A stretch of 64,000 nucleotides of DNA, taken from the NCBI GenBank assembly GCA_030407315.1, contig JALQPE010000049.1, forward strand, positions 1-64,000, in the 5' to 3' direction. The stretch comes from Asparagopsis taxiformis (lineage: Eukaryota > Rhodophyta > Florideophyceae > Bonnemaisoniales > Bonnemaisoniaceae). Shown here piece after piece: positions 1 to 11,639 of this stretch; position 1 is the first letter of the stretch, and every line of letters starts with the position of its first letter. The translations under genes were made by a program, and so were the position numbers. Under the pieces are notes generated by a model. That model had not been told where the DNA came from and made no database searches. It saw nothing but the letters and a program-made list of their open reading frames with translations.

Positions 1-64
1 CTTTGCGGCGTAGGCCACATCGGTCCAAGCATGGTATAAAACTTGAACCACGTAACAAGCTCGA

Positions 65-786
65 TTAGGTTTTCCGATGGGCTGGGACGCGTGCGGCTTC
101 GTTCCCCTCTTCGGCCGCATCTCCTATTCGGCGACGCGGCAGGTTCTTGTTGTGATTTCGGATGATAGACAACGCTTGGAAATACATCAATACCTCGAAC
201 GTTCCGGTGGAGCAAGAAACGAAGGCGCTTGGTTCCCCGCGCTGCGGCCCTGTAGTGGCGAAGAAGCATGTTACATCCAATAAGGAAGGTCTGCGGCACG
301 ATCCCAGAAAGGATGCAGTGCTCAACCATTGCCCGATACGCTCATCCTGTCTTGAAAACTCGGCAATGGGTAATGCCAGACGAACAATCTGCTTGGCTCG
401 CTCAACGTTCATCTCTGCCATGACGATTTCGGCAACATCCGCCTCGACTCCAGCATTCTTCGAACGACCGCTGAAGGACATGCTGAGTCGACCTTGCAGC
501 GCCACAAATTGTTCTTCCGTGCCCTGCGCAACCCAAGCGCCAAGGTCCGCGTATGTGAAACCTCCCGGCTTGTCCGTCAAGTCTGCGAAACTTGAGTGGG
601 CGAATAAATCCAGCAAGAGGCGGAGGAAGTCTTTGCCAGCGAGAGTAGTTTCGCGGGCGGCGCGACCTACGTTTCGACGTGTACCCATGTCACTAGAATC
701 CTCCCAAGGGCTAGCGGTTCGCGCAGAATTGGCACGGTTGCGTCGTCAACGATCGGATTGCTGTTGCGCCTGCGCTTATTCGTCAT
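65..786 (-). pseudogene. Arm-borne gene, left copy, one-base frameshift
   Basis: This is the left copy of the gene in the arms of pair A; I do not recognise the protein. The right copy starts at an ATG (63629) with a basic stretch (TNKRRRN) and reads straight into MGTRRNVGRAARE. In this copy the matching ATG is at 786, but one C is missing near 712-716 (GAACCGC here, GAACCCGC on the right), so the first 33 codons are out of frame with the rest. From the internal ATG at 688 a 207-codon frame stays open to the stop at 65. It has no clear signal peptide or membrane segment and ends in basic residues. Either the internal ATG is used, or this copy is newly broken, or the missing base is an assembly error. 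Confidence 0.6.
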
Positions 787-1559
787 AATGGAATGAGTGG
801 AAAATTCGGTACAGGATGGCGACCGCTCGGCGAGACAGTCAAATTTGACGACGTATCTCGTGACGTTTGCACTCTTTCGTGAGGAACACTGGTTGATATC
901 GAACGGAACAGAGTATACGGGTACACAGCACTGGAAAGGTCTTGAAACCCGTAACCGGTGTAGGTAATAAGTTGTGACGGATACGTGGTAGAGAAAAAAT
1001 TTTAAAAAGATTGTGATTCCCTGCCTTTGAGTGTTGTACTGCAAGGCCGCCAGTCACATAGGTTGACACAGGTGCCTCACGCTTACCAGGTGAGCGACAT
1101 CCGGACGGCCACTGGACGTGGGGATGTCCGACTCAGATGCATTGCTGGCCAGCCCAGAAATTCTACAATTTCGGGCAGAAAAAATATTGCAAAAAACATC
1201 GATTTCGGCGGTCGATTGTGCCGTACGGCACACCCCCATCTCAAAAACATGTTCACATGTGCATGTTTTTGAGAATAGCCCAAATTTTAATTCAAAGCAG
1301 GATGCAGATATTCGTCTTCTACCATTGTCAGAACACATTCGTATAACCACATTTGGAGAACCTGAGCCCAGAGCTATCGGTTTTGGCGGGAGCTAAGCCA
1401 TATCTCATATAATCAGTAACTACTTCCCGCCAGCTGAGTGGTGGAACCCCTGCTATTTCTACCAACGAGACATACGGGGTGTCAACTCGGCAATCGTATA
1501 TGATTTGGGTGCTAAATTTATTCAAGAGACGAATGGGCTTCGAAAAGGAGCCCAACTAC

Positions 1560-1960
1560 GTCTACTTGTGATCCATGGGTATAGGACTATTCTATTCTTC
1601 TCCAGGCTTCCACCGTAGCCGCCTCCTCCGCCTCCGTTAATGGAAAGAATATCCGAACCGCACCTCAACATGTTCTTCATGTGATCCATGGGTACTGACA
1701 TCTCACATGCTCTCCAGGCTTCCACCGTAGCCGCCTCCTCCGCCTCCGTTAATGGCAACAATATCCAAACTGGACCTCTACATGTTTTTCTTGTGATCCA
1801 TGGGTACTGACATCTCACATGTTCTCCAGGCTTCCTCCAAAGCCGCCACCTCCACCTCCGTTAATGGAAAGAATACCCGAACCGCAGGCTTCCTCCATAG
1901 CCGCCTCCACCTCCGTTAATGGCAAAAACATCTCACCGGGCTGAAAACGGACGGACGACA
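1560..1960. repeat. About 109-bp minisatellite, left arm
   Basis: Tandem units contain a glycine-coding run (CCGCCTCCTCCGCCTCCGTTA on this strand, trimmed) and ACATCTCACATG. On the minus strand a frame reads SINGGGGGGYGGSLE repeatedly, but the unit length is not a clean multiple of three and the frame is lost between units, so I treat it as a minisatellite rather than a gene. The partner is at 62510-62830. Confidence 0.65.
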
Positions 1961-2793
1961 TTGGGTTCGTTCCGCTGCGTAGACGTTTAGAATCTTGTTA
2001 GAAAAAAGTAAACGAAAGAGAATGACATCTCATCTCTGTCGCAATATGTTCCATTTTCAAGTTCTCGGGTTCCACACCCATCAAGGCCTGGATCGAACCC
2101 TCTTCGATGGATAGGACAAATAGTGGAAGGCTTTTAAGCCTGTGACCAAGCGGCTATTGATTGGTTGGAGGAAGGAAATTACAGAGGAAATTTAGCTGAG
2201 TACGGTGCTCGCGATAGCTGTTAGGTTAAAGTCAAATATGTGTTTCGATTATTTTTCGTACGAAAATGTCTTGCAAAAGACGATGCTTTGTCGTTCTCCT
2301 GGAGGGAGTCCGTTGCATTGCACTCAATTCGAGAGCATCGTCATGAAGGAGAGGATTCTTTCTGCTTGTTAGAATCGGTTTAGAGCACATAGCTAATGCA
2401 TTACTGGCCAGCCCAGAAATTGTAGAATTTCGGGCAGCAAAAATATTGTAAAAAACCTTGATTTGGGCGGCCGATTGTGCCGTACGGCACACCCCCATTT
2501 CAAAAACATGTTCACATGTGCATGTTTTTGAGAATAGCCCAAATTTTAATTCAAATCAGGACGTCTTCCGGACATAGGGGTGCTCGCGGCCTAGCTCGAC
2601 AGCTGTAATTGTACCTCATTAAATACTGTTGATGACTGCCTACCGTATACAATCTGGGCTGTTGGCGTATTATCCGGTACTTGACCTGACCTGAACGTTC
2701 ATCGCAGACCGTTGTGGTTACCGACACTATACAGCAATCTTTTTTGTATCTCGTGCAACTCAATCGTTCCATCGCTTCCGGGAAAGCTTCATT

Positions 2794-5078
2794 ATGCCGC
2801 CGCGTATTGCGAAGAAAGCTCCAAAGCCTCCGGGCCTCCAGAAAACCCGGTCAGCAGCTGCTGTATCGAGTGCCCGACAATCCCGTGCGAAGAAGCGGTC
2901 TGGGCCTACCGGCAGCATTGAACCGCGGTCCGGTAGTCGCAAGACGGACCGGCGCAGATCTGGGGATCCGCAGCGAGAAAGTGAGGAAGGAGGAACGGCG
3001 CGGAGAGAGATGGGGCTTGACCGAGGCAAGCGTGCTCGCAGGGACAGTGAACATCATGATGATGACATGATAGTGGCTCAAAACATGTTGGAATTGCGGC
3101 AGAGTGCTATGGCAAAGGTAGTTCCTCCCGGGTTGGCAGATGCGGAGGTGCTGCAGACGGAGTCCCAGCCGGGGGCTTCCGACACACTGGAGGCTGTGAC
3201 CCCCACTGCGCCAACTATGCCGAGTACATCAGCCCCAGCAGGTAATGCAGTCAGGGACCCGAGGATAGCGGCAAGGGATGTTGTTTCTGAGCAACGTTCA
3301 CAGGATGCCAACTATCATCGGCGGTCAGGTGGTACTGAGGGGAGAGAGCAGCCGGAGTGCGGGCCTCGTCACAACAGAGTGTCATTGGTGCCAAATATGC
3401 GCGTAACGCCCCCGCGACGTCAGGCTATTGCCGATGGAGGACATCATATTCCCGATAGCGTGGGAGATGGGGGGACGGTGAGGGCAGAGAGGTTGCATCC
3501 GCCGGAATCCATCGATTTAATGGCGAGTCGCATCAATGCGCAGAAGAAGAAGATCGCGGAGCTGGAAAAAAAAGTGTTTAGCCAGGACATAGCAAACAAG
3601 GCGCTCACCACGGAGATTGTTGCGTTGGAGGCTAAGGTGAAGACTCTGCAGGCGGAAAATGCCAGCCTTACTGCAATTGCGAGAACAGGTAGAATCAGTG
3701 ATCACGGTGGCGGTAAGTCGAAAATACAGAAGCCATTCCTGTGAAATACCTTGGAGTTCTTAGGGCGGTTGAGGAAAACCTGACAAAGTGGTGCAAGAAC
3801 GAGACTATGGAGCTGGACCCTATAGCGGAACAAACGCAGAGACGTTGGACTGGACGTACCATCGAGGTAGAGCCGGTAGAAGGGGCACTTTGGAGCGAAA
3901 ACGGTGTAGGATATATTGCTACCCCTCCGGGCTATATCATCAAGAATCTGCAGTGGTATACACCTTCGTACAGGGACGAGAGTGATCTGCTGAATGACTT
4001 GGTGCGACACGTACTGCGTCAAAGTCCGTGGTGTGATGTGTTTTCCGATGAGGAGCAGCGTGTGTGCTGTCAAGAGGCTGTGGCGGGGAGCAAGGAATTG
4101 AAAGTGAAGGTGACGCAGAAACTGTCCGACGTGATGAGTGCACGGAAGCGTAATGCGAGGGACAGATTGTTCGGTTCGCTGGGGTACACGAAATTAATGT
4201 CTAGATGCACGATGCTGACGACGCGAGCTGAGATGGACGAGCGAGAGGAACAAAAGCGCGAAGCGTCTGAGAAGCTTTTGAAACGGGAAAGTAACGGTGA
4301 TTTGGATATGGGGAGGTGGCGAACGGCACCGTTCTCAGAGCTGCGATACAGCAAAGGCTTGGTTCCTGACAGCTTCGAAATGGAAGTGAATGGTGATGCA
4401 TGGTTTAACAACCGAGTAGCTGTGAATGTGCTGGACATCTTCAGGGGTTATTCGATACGACCAGAACAAGTAATGGACATAGAGACGAGCATACTAACGC
4501 TGGCGCGCCTGGATGCTTGGCTAGTGACTACTGTGGAGTGTTTGGATGAACCGAAGGGGAAAGGAGGTGCACGGCAGAAGGAGTTTACAAGGCGGTACAG
4601 TCAATATGTGGGGGTAGCTTTTCAGCAATTAGTTGGTATGGTGGTGTACTGCATGTCTTGTCTCCAAGGCTCGCAAGCAAGGGAAGAAACGGACGTTGTC
4701 GAGAGCGAACAGCGGACTAGTGCACAGTCACGGCATGTGTTTGCAAGCCGTACTGTGACGAGAGAGGCTGTTGAAGTGTGGCAAAGCGGAGAGGGGTCTG
4801 GAATTGTTCATGTCGTTGATGATGTAAACCGCTGCTCATCACTTGTTCTAGTGTCCGAGGATTGGATTCAATCGCATATTACGTCAAACCTCGGTGCTGT
4901 AATGGATTGTGTGATTGCGCAAGGACTAATTGGCGCAGAACTTTTCGTCGTTGACCCATATGCTGGACACCTGAGTGCAAACCTGAATGTAGAAATCAAT
5001 GCCCCACAGTATGGGGGCATGGAGCGGCGCCATGCAGCAACTGCTGATAACAGTTTTGGCGCAATGGAGGATGGTTGA
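2794..5078 (+). CDS. Gene X: coiled-coil protein of unknown function, two overlapping frames
   Basis: The first frame (2794-3744) starts at a good ATG just inside the left arm of pair A. It encodes a basic, Ser/Pro-rich protein whose last 80 or so residues form a likely coiled coil (IAELEKKVFSQD, EAKVKTLQAENASL). The second frame (3741-5078) overlaps it by four bases, has no ATG before 3807, and begins as if continuing a protein. Two explanations fit: an intron starting at GTAAGT (3713) and ending at an AG that shifts frame by -1 (for example 3756), or a one-base deletion. The joined protein would be about 750 residues. The second part has a charged helix (DEREEQKREASEKLL) and no domain I recognise. 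The gene converges on the transposase at 5156-8194 with only 77 bp between stops. That layout, repeated in the 31-kb element, suggests an accessory protein of the transposon. Confidence 0.65.
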
Positions 5079-5155
5079 AATTAGTGCAGTAAATGTGACG
5101 TTGACTAGAAGGCTTATCATGTAGTACATTATCAATAGAGTGCTGCGATTTAGAT

Positions 5156-8100
5156 TTATTCTTCTTCATTATCATCTGTGAACTGGTAATCAGTGTTGGT
5201 GTAGAAGCGGTTGAGATAGAAACGGTGGTCCGACCAGTGCATTTGTTTCGTAAATGGCTTGACTGGAAAGTTACTTCGTACGATGTGCACGGTGCCAGAT
5301 ATAGTAGATGCAGGAATGAGGTCAAACCAAGGACCACCTGCACTGTGGGATGCAGTGTCATTGCTGTCAACGGATCCGTTGTCCGGGTCCCATGTGGACA
5401 ACTTTAAACAAATGCACCCAAGTGATTTTTCCACAGCGGTTTTTGGGGCAAAGCAGGTCATATACTGAACGAAAGCGAGTTCTACAGGTTGAAACAGGTT
5501 TGGAAACTGCAGGCGTACCAGTGCCAGGACGCGCCCTACCCATATGGTTCTGTAGTCATCGGCAGTTCCGGAGATGACGACAAAGGAGTACTGCGATCTC
5601 TTTGCGGGGCCGAATGATGAAGTTGCAAAGACGCGCTGCTGCTTGTGCCTCGACACGTTTGTGGGGCGAAGCATGCCACTGTGCGGGTCAAAGTCGTCGG
5701 CATCTGGGACGTACCCTCCCATGACGTAGGCGGACTTTACCACGGTGACGGAAATGTCCATGTCATGTATTGGAGGGCCTTCTGCCGTGGCGCGCAGTCT
5801 AGCGAGGGTGAGGAACGCTTGTGCAGCTGTGTCACCGAGTTGCTGGAATAGCGTTATGGTGCCAGACGGGAACGAGGAGTTGTGCAGCGGCAAAAGAGTG
5901 GCAGGATCGGGCTGTCCGTCGATATCTGCAACGAGGAGGGTTGCATCGGGCAGCAGGGAGGCAAAGTCGTGCAGTGCAACGGTGAATCCGTCGCGAACGA
6001 GTACTGCACCGTCTGTGGGCGATATCATGCGTGGGTTTCCCAATGTGTTCGATGGGGTGTGACCAGTTGGAGTGGCCAAGGAGAATTCCATGTGGCGAAT
6101 AGTCTCTTCCATGGCTGTGGAGCGCCTTCGAGAGGTTTTCCTATAACTCTGTTTGAACAGAAGATGCGAGTGTTCGTAGGGGCCTGCATCAATGTGTTCC
6201 AGGGCGCCATATCTCTGCAAGTCACCGGGAAGATGGTCTAGAAGATGGAACTTGAAAGTTTTGAGACCTGTGGTGTGGAATGGGCCGAGGGTGGAGAGCA
6301 TTGATTGTTTGAAATAGGAAATGGAGTTCTGGAGGCTTTCTAGTTCGGCGGCAGTCCAGTGCTTGATGCGACCGCGTTTCATGACCCATGCGACGAGGTC
6401 AGAGTATTGCGTGCAGATGGAAGTGAGGGGGGCTGTATCTACTTCGTCACAGCATGTGTCAATGAATGCTGCGATGAAAGGGAACACCATGTCGACATGG
6501 TGATAGTCTTTGGCTGCGAGCATGCCGCGTATGCCGTCCTCCGTGAAGAGGCCGTTCAAATTGGTGCCCTTCTCACCCTTGGAGAAGTCGACATGAAGAC
6601 CGGTGATGTAGTAGTCGCGTTCGATAGCGGACAGAATGCTGTTTGAGCCGGCGAGGATGGATTTTTTCACCTTCTTGAAGGTGCGAGGTGTCCCGGAATG
6701 GGAGGCAGTGGTGGTGAGGTCTGGGGAGCTGAGGCGGTGGACAATGCACTGTTTGATGAGCTTTGAGATGCCGAGGTGGAGATTGTGCAGAGGCTCGAAG
6801 GAGAAAATGTTGTAGGGGTCTAGGGGACTGTTGGTGGGTAAAAGAGCGGTCGATTCGAGGACAGAGTGTTGTTCGAGGAGGGAGAGAGCTTCGAGCGGAG
6901 CAGTTGTATGCTCCTGAGCGCTCTCTTGGCGTGCAGAGCGTGTATCATCGAGGGAGCGGGGCTGGTGTGGCGCGCTGGATTCAAGTTGAGTGGCGGGGAT
7001 GTAGCAGCGGTGGCAGGGATGTGTGGTGGTAGTGCTGTTGCGAGTGCATGAGAGCTCTTTGGCCTCTGGAAAGTCGCAGCAATAATTGGCTAGGATGGGA
7101 AAGCATTGGCGGGCAGTTGCAGTGGAGTCTGTGCAGGGGAACCCGGAAGAGAACGCGGTGGATAGGGACGAAAACACTTTTTCGAGTGCTTTATGAAGAA
7201 TATCAATTTTGCGAGCGCGACTAGCAGAACTAGAGGTTGTCGGCATTTCATCACCGAACAAGGCGTTGGACGAAGGGTTAACAATGTACGGAAGATACCC
7301 GACGATGGTGAGGCCGGTACGGATGCAGTGGCGACGGAGGGGGGCGGAGAAGTTCAGCAGTGTGACGTGTATGGGGTATGCGACGATTGCGGAGCTCTTG
7401 AGGCTTGTGCTGCTCTTGTCGGAGTACACTTGGAGGAGGCCGGCAAAGGAGGAAGCGGTGGGATCATTTTCCTCTGCCCATACGACCTGTGGATCTTCCG
7501 AGAGCTGCACGCGCTGTCTAGTAACCTGGTGCAGCGTTTTCGCGAATTCTGTGTGTAGGGGATGAGAAAATATTGCGGTGCCGTCTGGGGCGGTCTGTGG
7601 GGAGGGGTGGAAGAGAGTATTTTGGTCGTTAGCCAGTGCTAACTGCCTGCGGAGCATGTCGACTGGGTCGCGGAGGTACAGCTGTGCCGAGTACTTACCA
7701 GTTTTGTCTGGAATGATGTGGCTCTTGTAACCTTCGGTGCGGAAATGTGTTTCGACCATGGAAGCGGTAACGTGGCGACATTCTTCTACGGTGCGAACGG
7801 CGCTGTTGAACTTTTCTAGGGAGAATGCGGGGTCTTGTAGGATGGTGATGACTTCGCTCACGCGGCCAGCGCCGGCCTTGTACTCGAGGGTTGTGAGACT
7901 GGCGGCGAGGGATTGCACGAGGAGGTCTGCGCGGGAGGGGGTTGAGGTTGGTGGCAGTGAAGCGTCACAGGGTGAGTCGCTGGAGGAAGCACGACCAGAT
8001 TCTGGGTCTGGGGAGCTGGGTTGCGGGGAATCATGGTCGCCGTTTCGAGCAGGCTCATGGGTGACGGCAGGGACACGAGCGTTGTTGAAATGTTGGGGAG

Positions 8101-8194
8101 AGGGGTTGAAACGGTAGCGACACGTTCGCTCATGCAGCGCGAGCGCATAAGCATCTACGCAGTAGTAGAAGCACCCTTCATACTTGCATTCCAT
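5156..8194 (-). CDS. Plavaka/CMC-like DNA transposase, intact 1012 aa
   Basis: An uninterrupted frame of 1012 codons begins at the ATG at 8194. Residues 3-25 hold a zinc-finger-like Cys/His cluster (CKYEGC...HERTC), likely for DNA binding, followed by a low-complexity Ser/Pro linker. The core carries blocks I associate with Plavaka-type transposases of the CMC (CACTA/Mirage/Chapaev) group: VYSDKS near residue 257 with the following HVTLLNFS and GYLP, CDFPEA near 375 followed by HPCHRC near 392, EPLHNLHLG near 468, and KFHLLDHL/EHSHLLFK near 647-681. The acidic residues in these blocks are candidates for the DDE catalytic site; which three act cannot be told from sequence alone. The family cuts and pastes DNA at terminal inverted repeats. 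The full-length frame suggests a recently active element. The C-terminal 300 residues are unassigned. Confidence 0.85.
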   Translation of the reverse strand: MECKYEGCFYYCVDAYALALHERTCRYRFNPSPQHFNNARVPAVTHEPARNGDHDSPQPSSPDPESGRASSSDSPCDASLPPTSTPSRADLLVQSLAASLTTLEYKAGAGRVSEVITILQDPAFSLEKFNSAVRTVEECRHVTASMVETHFRTEGYKSHIIPDKTGKYSAQLYLRDPVDMLRRQLALANDQNTLFHPSPQTAPDGTAIFSHPLHTEFAKTLHQVTRQRVQLSEDPQVVWAEENDPTASSFAGLLQVYSDKSSTSLKSSAIVAYPIHVTLLNFSAPLRRHCIRTGLTIVGYLPYIVNPSSNALFGDEMPTTSSSASRARKIDILHKALEKVFSSLSTAFSSGFPCTDSTATARQCFPILANYCCDFPEAKELSCTRNSTTTTHPCHRCYIPATQLESSAPHQPRSLDDTRSARQESAQEHTTAPLEALSLLEQHSVLESTALLPTNSPLDPYNIFSFEPLHNLHLGISKLIKQCIVHRLSSPDLTTTASHSGTPRTFKKVKKSILAGSNSILSAIERDYYITGLHVDFSKGEKGTNLNGLFTEDGIRGMLAAKDYHHVDMVFPFIAAFIDTCCDEVDTAPLTSICTQYSDLVAWVMKRGRIKHWTAAELESLQNSISYFKQSMLSTLGPFHTTGLKTFKFHLLDHLPGDLQRYGALEHIDAGPYEHSHLLFKQSYRKTSRRRSTAMEETIRHMEFSLATPTGHTPSNTLGNPRMISPTDGAVLVRDGFTVALHDFASLLPDATLLVADIDGQPDPATLLPLHNSSFPSGTITLFQQLGDTAAQAFLTLARLRATAEGPPIHDMDISVTVVKSAYVMGGYVPDADDFDPHSGMLRPTNVSRHKQQRVFATSSFGPAKRSQYSFVVISGTADDYRTIWVGRVLALVRLQFPNLFQPVELAFVQYMTCFAPKTAVEKSLGCICLKLSTWDPDNGSVDSNDTASHSAGGPWFDLIPASTISGTVHIVRSNFPVKPFTKQMHWSDHRFYLNRFYTNTDYQFTDDNEEE

Positions 8195-8279
8195 GTCGAG
8201 TTTTGACGCAAAAGGGAGGATTGCGAGCTGAACAGGGGAGACTGTGCCGTCCAGATGCGACCAATTTTATTTTTGTGGT
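8195..8279. promoter_or_regulatory. Short upstream region of the transposase
   Basis: Only about 85 bp separate the transposase ATG (8194, minus strand) from the outer end of the foldback-like element. It is AT-rich towards 8260-8280. I see no certain TATA box. If the foldback element inserted here, it may have cut the promoter away from the gene. Confidence 0.25.
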
Positions 8280-10910
8280 GCTTTCGAGACTTGGAATGTA
8301 ACGTGTTCGTAGTTTTTTGGGTAGTAGTTTTGTGCTCACTCCAGCTGACATCCCAACGGTGGAATTTAACCGAGAGTTCAATCATTTCCAACTGTTACAT
8401 CACATTGCGTGCTGGCAACGTGTGCATGGAAGGACGAACGACTGCCCTGGGAGATGAATTTTCAATTAATTCATTTGTAATAATAAACTTTTTTATTTCC
8501 AAACTTCGTGGAATCTGAATGTGCTTTACAGCGGATATGCCACAGATCATGTAAGGAAAGCAAATGGATTCTCATATATATGATTATATGTTTATATTCG
8601 TTGTTCTCGATCCGGATCTCTTTGTTCGGGGAATCAGAGACCATGGCTTGGGCCATACTCAATCTCACTGCCGGCGATGATTTCGAGTATGCACAGCAAG
8701 ACTTAAGCGGACGCAGAAAGCTGTCCGGTCGACGCCGCAGGCTCCACTCCGCCCTCATCACCGACTGATCTTCTTTGACCGACTTTGCTTTGTACGTGCG
8801 CGAATCTTGATCAAGATTCGCGCACGTACCTTCGTTCCATCCTCTACCCTCGAGGGTATGCGTTGAGGGAAGCGTGGGTTTTGAGTCTGACTATTTCCGT
8901 TGATGCGATATTTTTCATGGGAAGCCTGTTGACTGATGGTGTGTATTGAGCGGAGGATGGAAGAGAGGTACGTGAAGTTTTGAAAGTATGCTGTGAGGGA
9001 AGGTTGATTTTGAGTCTGACTGTTGTGGTTGATTCCGATGTTGTGTAGATGATGCAGGAATGTTGATGACGGAAGGTAAGTTTCATTGAGTGCCAAGATG
9101 TGCTTTGCGAAGATATGGACTGCTGACTATGATTATTGTTAGTTGCAAGGTTTTTGGATCATGGTTTGTATTGTGTGTAGGATGGATGAGAGGTACATTT
9201 GCGAGTTCTCAGGGTATGTAGCGAGGGAAACGTTGGTTTTCAATCTGACTGTTGCGATTGAATCCGATGTTGCGTAGGTGATGGAGGAATAGTGATGACG
9301 GAAGGTAAGTCACATTGGGCGCCCAGACCGGTTGTGCGAAGATGCGGAATGCTGACTACTTTTCTTGGCTACACGATTACGTGATTTATGGTTTTTATTG
9401 TGTGCAGGATGGAACAGGTAAAGTAAGTGTGCGAGTTTTGAAAGTAAGCAGCGAGGGAAGGTTGGTTTTGAGTCTGACTATTTCCGTTGATGCGATATTT
9501 TTCATTGGAAGCCTATTGAGTCATGGTGTGTATTGTGTGGAGCGAAGGTAAGTGTGCGAGTTTTGAAAGTATGCTGTGATGGAAGGTTGGTTTTGAGTCT
9601 GACTGTTGTGGTTGATTCCGATGTTGTGTAGATGATGCAGGAATGTTGATGACAGAAGGTAAGTTTCATTGAGCGCCAGGATGTGTTTTGCGAAGATATG
9701 GACTGCTGACTTTGATTATTCATTGCAAGGTTTTTGGATCATGGTTTGTATTTTGTGTAGGATGGATGATTCAGTCATCCTCTCGGAGAGGTAAGTAAGG
9801 GAGTTTCTAGGATATCTGTCGTGGTAAGCGTTGCTTTTGAGTCTGACTGTTGTGGTTGATTCTGATGTTGTGTATGTGATGCAGGAGTGGTGAAGCAGGA
9901 ACGGCAGGACTGAAGGAGAGTGAAGAAGGGATGTAGGAAGATGGGGAATGAAGCTGTGAGGTGTTTCTGGTATGTGTATATTTTGGGGCATACGATAGAA
10001 GTGAGAGTGCGTTTCAAGTGGTGTAAGATTTTGCTGACCATGTTCGTGTTTGATGTCTTGATGATTTAATGGGCTGGGGTGGTGTCGAGGAAAGCGGGGA
10101 TGGTATTGGGAAGGAGCGATTTTTTGTAATCTAGGTCGTGAGGGTTCTTGAAGTATGTGCGGATGGTGGTGCATGGCGTTCGGATGGTAGGGAGAACGCG
10201 ATAGTGAGGGAGATGGGTGATCGACGATATGCTGACAGGTATTTTGTATTCTGGCTGGATACGTATTTCCTATTCTAACCGGGTATTTATTTCCTATTCT
10301 GACCAGATATGTATTCCCTATTCTAGAGAGACGTATTGTATACGAGCAGTTTCCTAAATGAGAGAATAAAATACGGTCCGATATGGGCCCTGAATTTACC
10401 ATCCGCTGTAATTTCTTCCCTCCCGGTTTTCGCTGATATATTGTATACTGGATGTCGGGTCCTAGTATTCCGCCATATGTACTAGAGAAAGTGGATGTCG
10501 GGTCCTAGTATTCCGCCATATGTACTAGAGAAAGTGGATGTCGGGTCCTAGTATTCCGCCATATGTACTAGAGAAAGTGGATGTCGGGTCCTAGTATTCC
10601 GCCAAACGTACTAGAGAAAGTGGATGTCGGGTCCTAGTATTCCGCCATATGTACTAGAGAAAGTGGATGTCGGGTCCTAGTATTCCGCCATATGTACTAG
10701 AGAAAGTGGATGTCGGGTCCTAGTATTCCGCCATATGTACTAGAGAAAGTGGATGTCGGGCCCTAGTATTCCGCCATATGTACTAGAGAAAGTGGACGTC
10801 CGCATCCAAAAAATTTTATTTTTTTTTGGACGCGGACGTTCATTTGTTCTAGTAAATCTCGGGGCCGACTAGGACCCGTACTAGAGAGACTGGACGTCCG
10901 CGTCCACTTC
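8280..10910 (+). repeat. Left arm of pair B
   Basis: It is homologous to 13858-16825 in inverted orientation. From 8880 to 9850 it holds about five diverged subrepeats of roughly 200-300 bp (GTTTTGAAAGTATGC and GGAAGGTTGGTTTTGAG recur). The right arm has more subrepeats of the same kind (15050-16300), which accounts for its greater length. Short open frames here are by-products of the subrepeats. Confidence 0.75.
10451..10796. repeat. 43-bp tandem repeat, 8 copies, left arm of pair B
   Basis: Eight near-identical 43-bp units contain GGATGTCGGGTCCTAGTATT and end in TACTAGAGAAAGT. One unit has AAACGT where the others have ATATGT. Each unit carries CTAGTA near its start and TACTAG near its end. 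The array ends in GGACGTCCGCATCC and an A/T tract (10808-10827). Confidence 0.95.
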
Positions 10911-11639
10911 CGAAAACACAGACGTAGTACCGTGCATTGGTTGACAACACTGTCTGGTGGAGTGGACTTGAGAGGAAGTATGGAGCATGATGTTAGTGTG
11001 AAGGTAAATATTGGAATGGTATGTGGTTTACGACTAAAGTGATTTTGATGGAGCTTTTCAGATATTTGTAGGTAGCAAAGTTAGCACGAGGGAAGATAAG
11101 TTCTATAGGAGAGCGTATCGACCGCATTCGGATGGGAATCATGGTTTATATCACACATAAGGAAAATAGAACCATCTTTGTAACATATGGAATGAATCAC
11201 TTTTGATGCACGTTGGCAGTGACAGCGACAGTTCGAGTTTGAGATTTAGTTAAGTTGATGTAGTAGTTCTGTTAATAGTAAAGTTTTCAATGAGAATAAA
11301 GACAATGAATGCCATGAACAAGTACTACACTGTGCTGCTTTCGCCGCTCAGCCCCACAGAGATGCGGCACGAACATCCTATCAAACCACCCTTTCATTCC
11401 TTTGCAATCTTCCACAATCTCATGCCTCCATCATAGACCTCCACTCTGACTCTTGTCAGGCACTGGACCATCTGCTAGTAGTACGTCTCCACGCTACAAT
11501 CACCTACGCCGAACATGCACCCGATCAACTCTTGTCCCTGCACCACAAAACATCACCTTTTTCCCGAGCTTCTCATTCTCGTCATTGCACACCCGAAGAG
11601 CTGCTAGTCCTTTACAAACTCTGTGACATTACCCCAATT

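Larger units (their letters stand above)
1..2630. repeat. Left arm of outermost inverted repeat (pair A)
   Basis: Read on the minus strand, this stretch matches the right end of the window (about 60850-64000) in the same order: the TIR-borne gene, a Gly-coding minisatellite near 1560-1960, a stretch near 2230-2390, and a module with the palindromic core CTCAAAAACATG. The match fades near 2630 (GACAGCTGTAATT in both arms). The right arm has about 870 bp of extra module copies (60935-61800). The arm probably continues left of the window. Confidence 0.85.

Noticed and set aside
1522..1818. Glycine-rich protein (SINGGGGGGYGGSLE repeats) in both arms of pair A
   Set aside because: The unit is about 109 bp, the frame breaks between units, and there is no stable start; it is better explained as a minisatellite.
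3713..3729. A 17-base intron joining the two frames of gene X
   Set aside because: GTAAGT...CAG gives the right frame, but such a short intron has no other support in the window; a longer intron or one-base loss is as likely.
5156..8194. Assignment to the Kyakuja-Dileera-Zisupton transposase group
   Set aside because: The VYSDK, PCHRC and LHNLHLG blocks fit Plavaka/CMC-type transposases better; I did not see the KDZ signature blocks.
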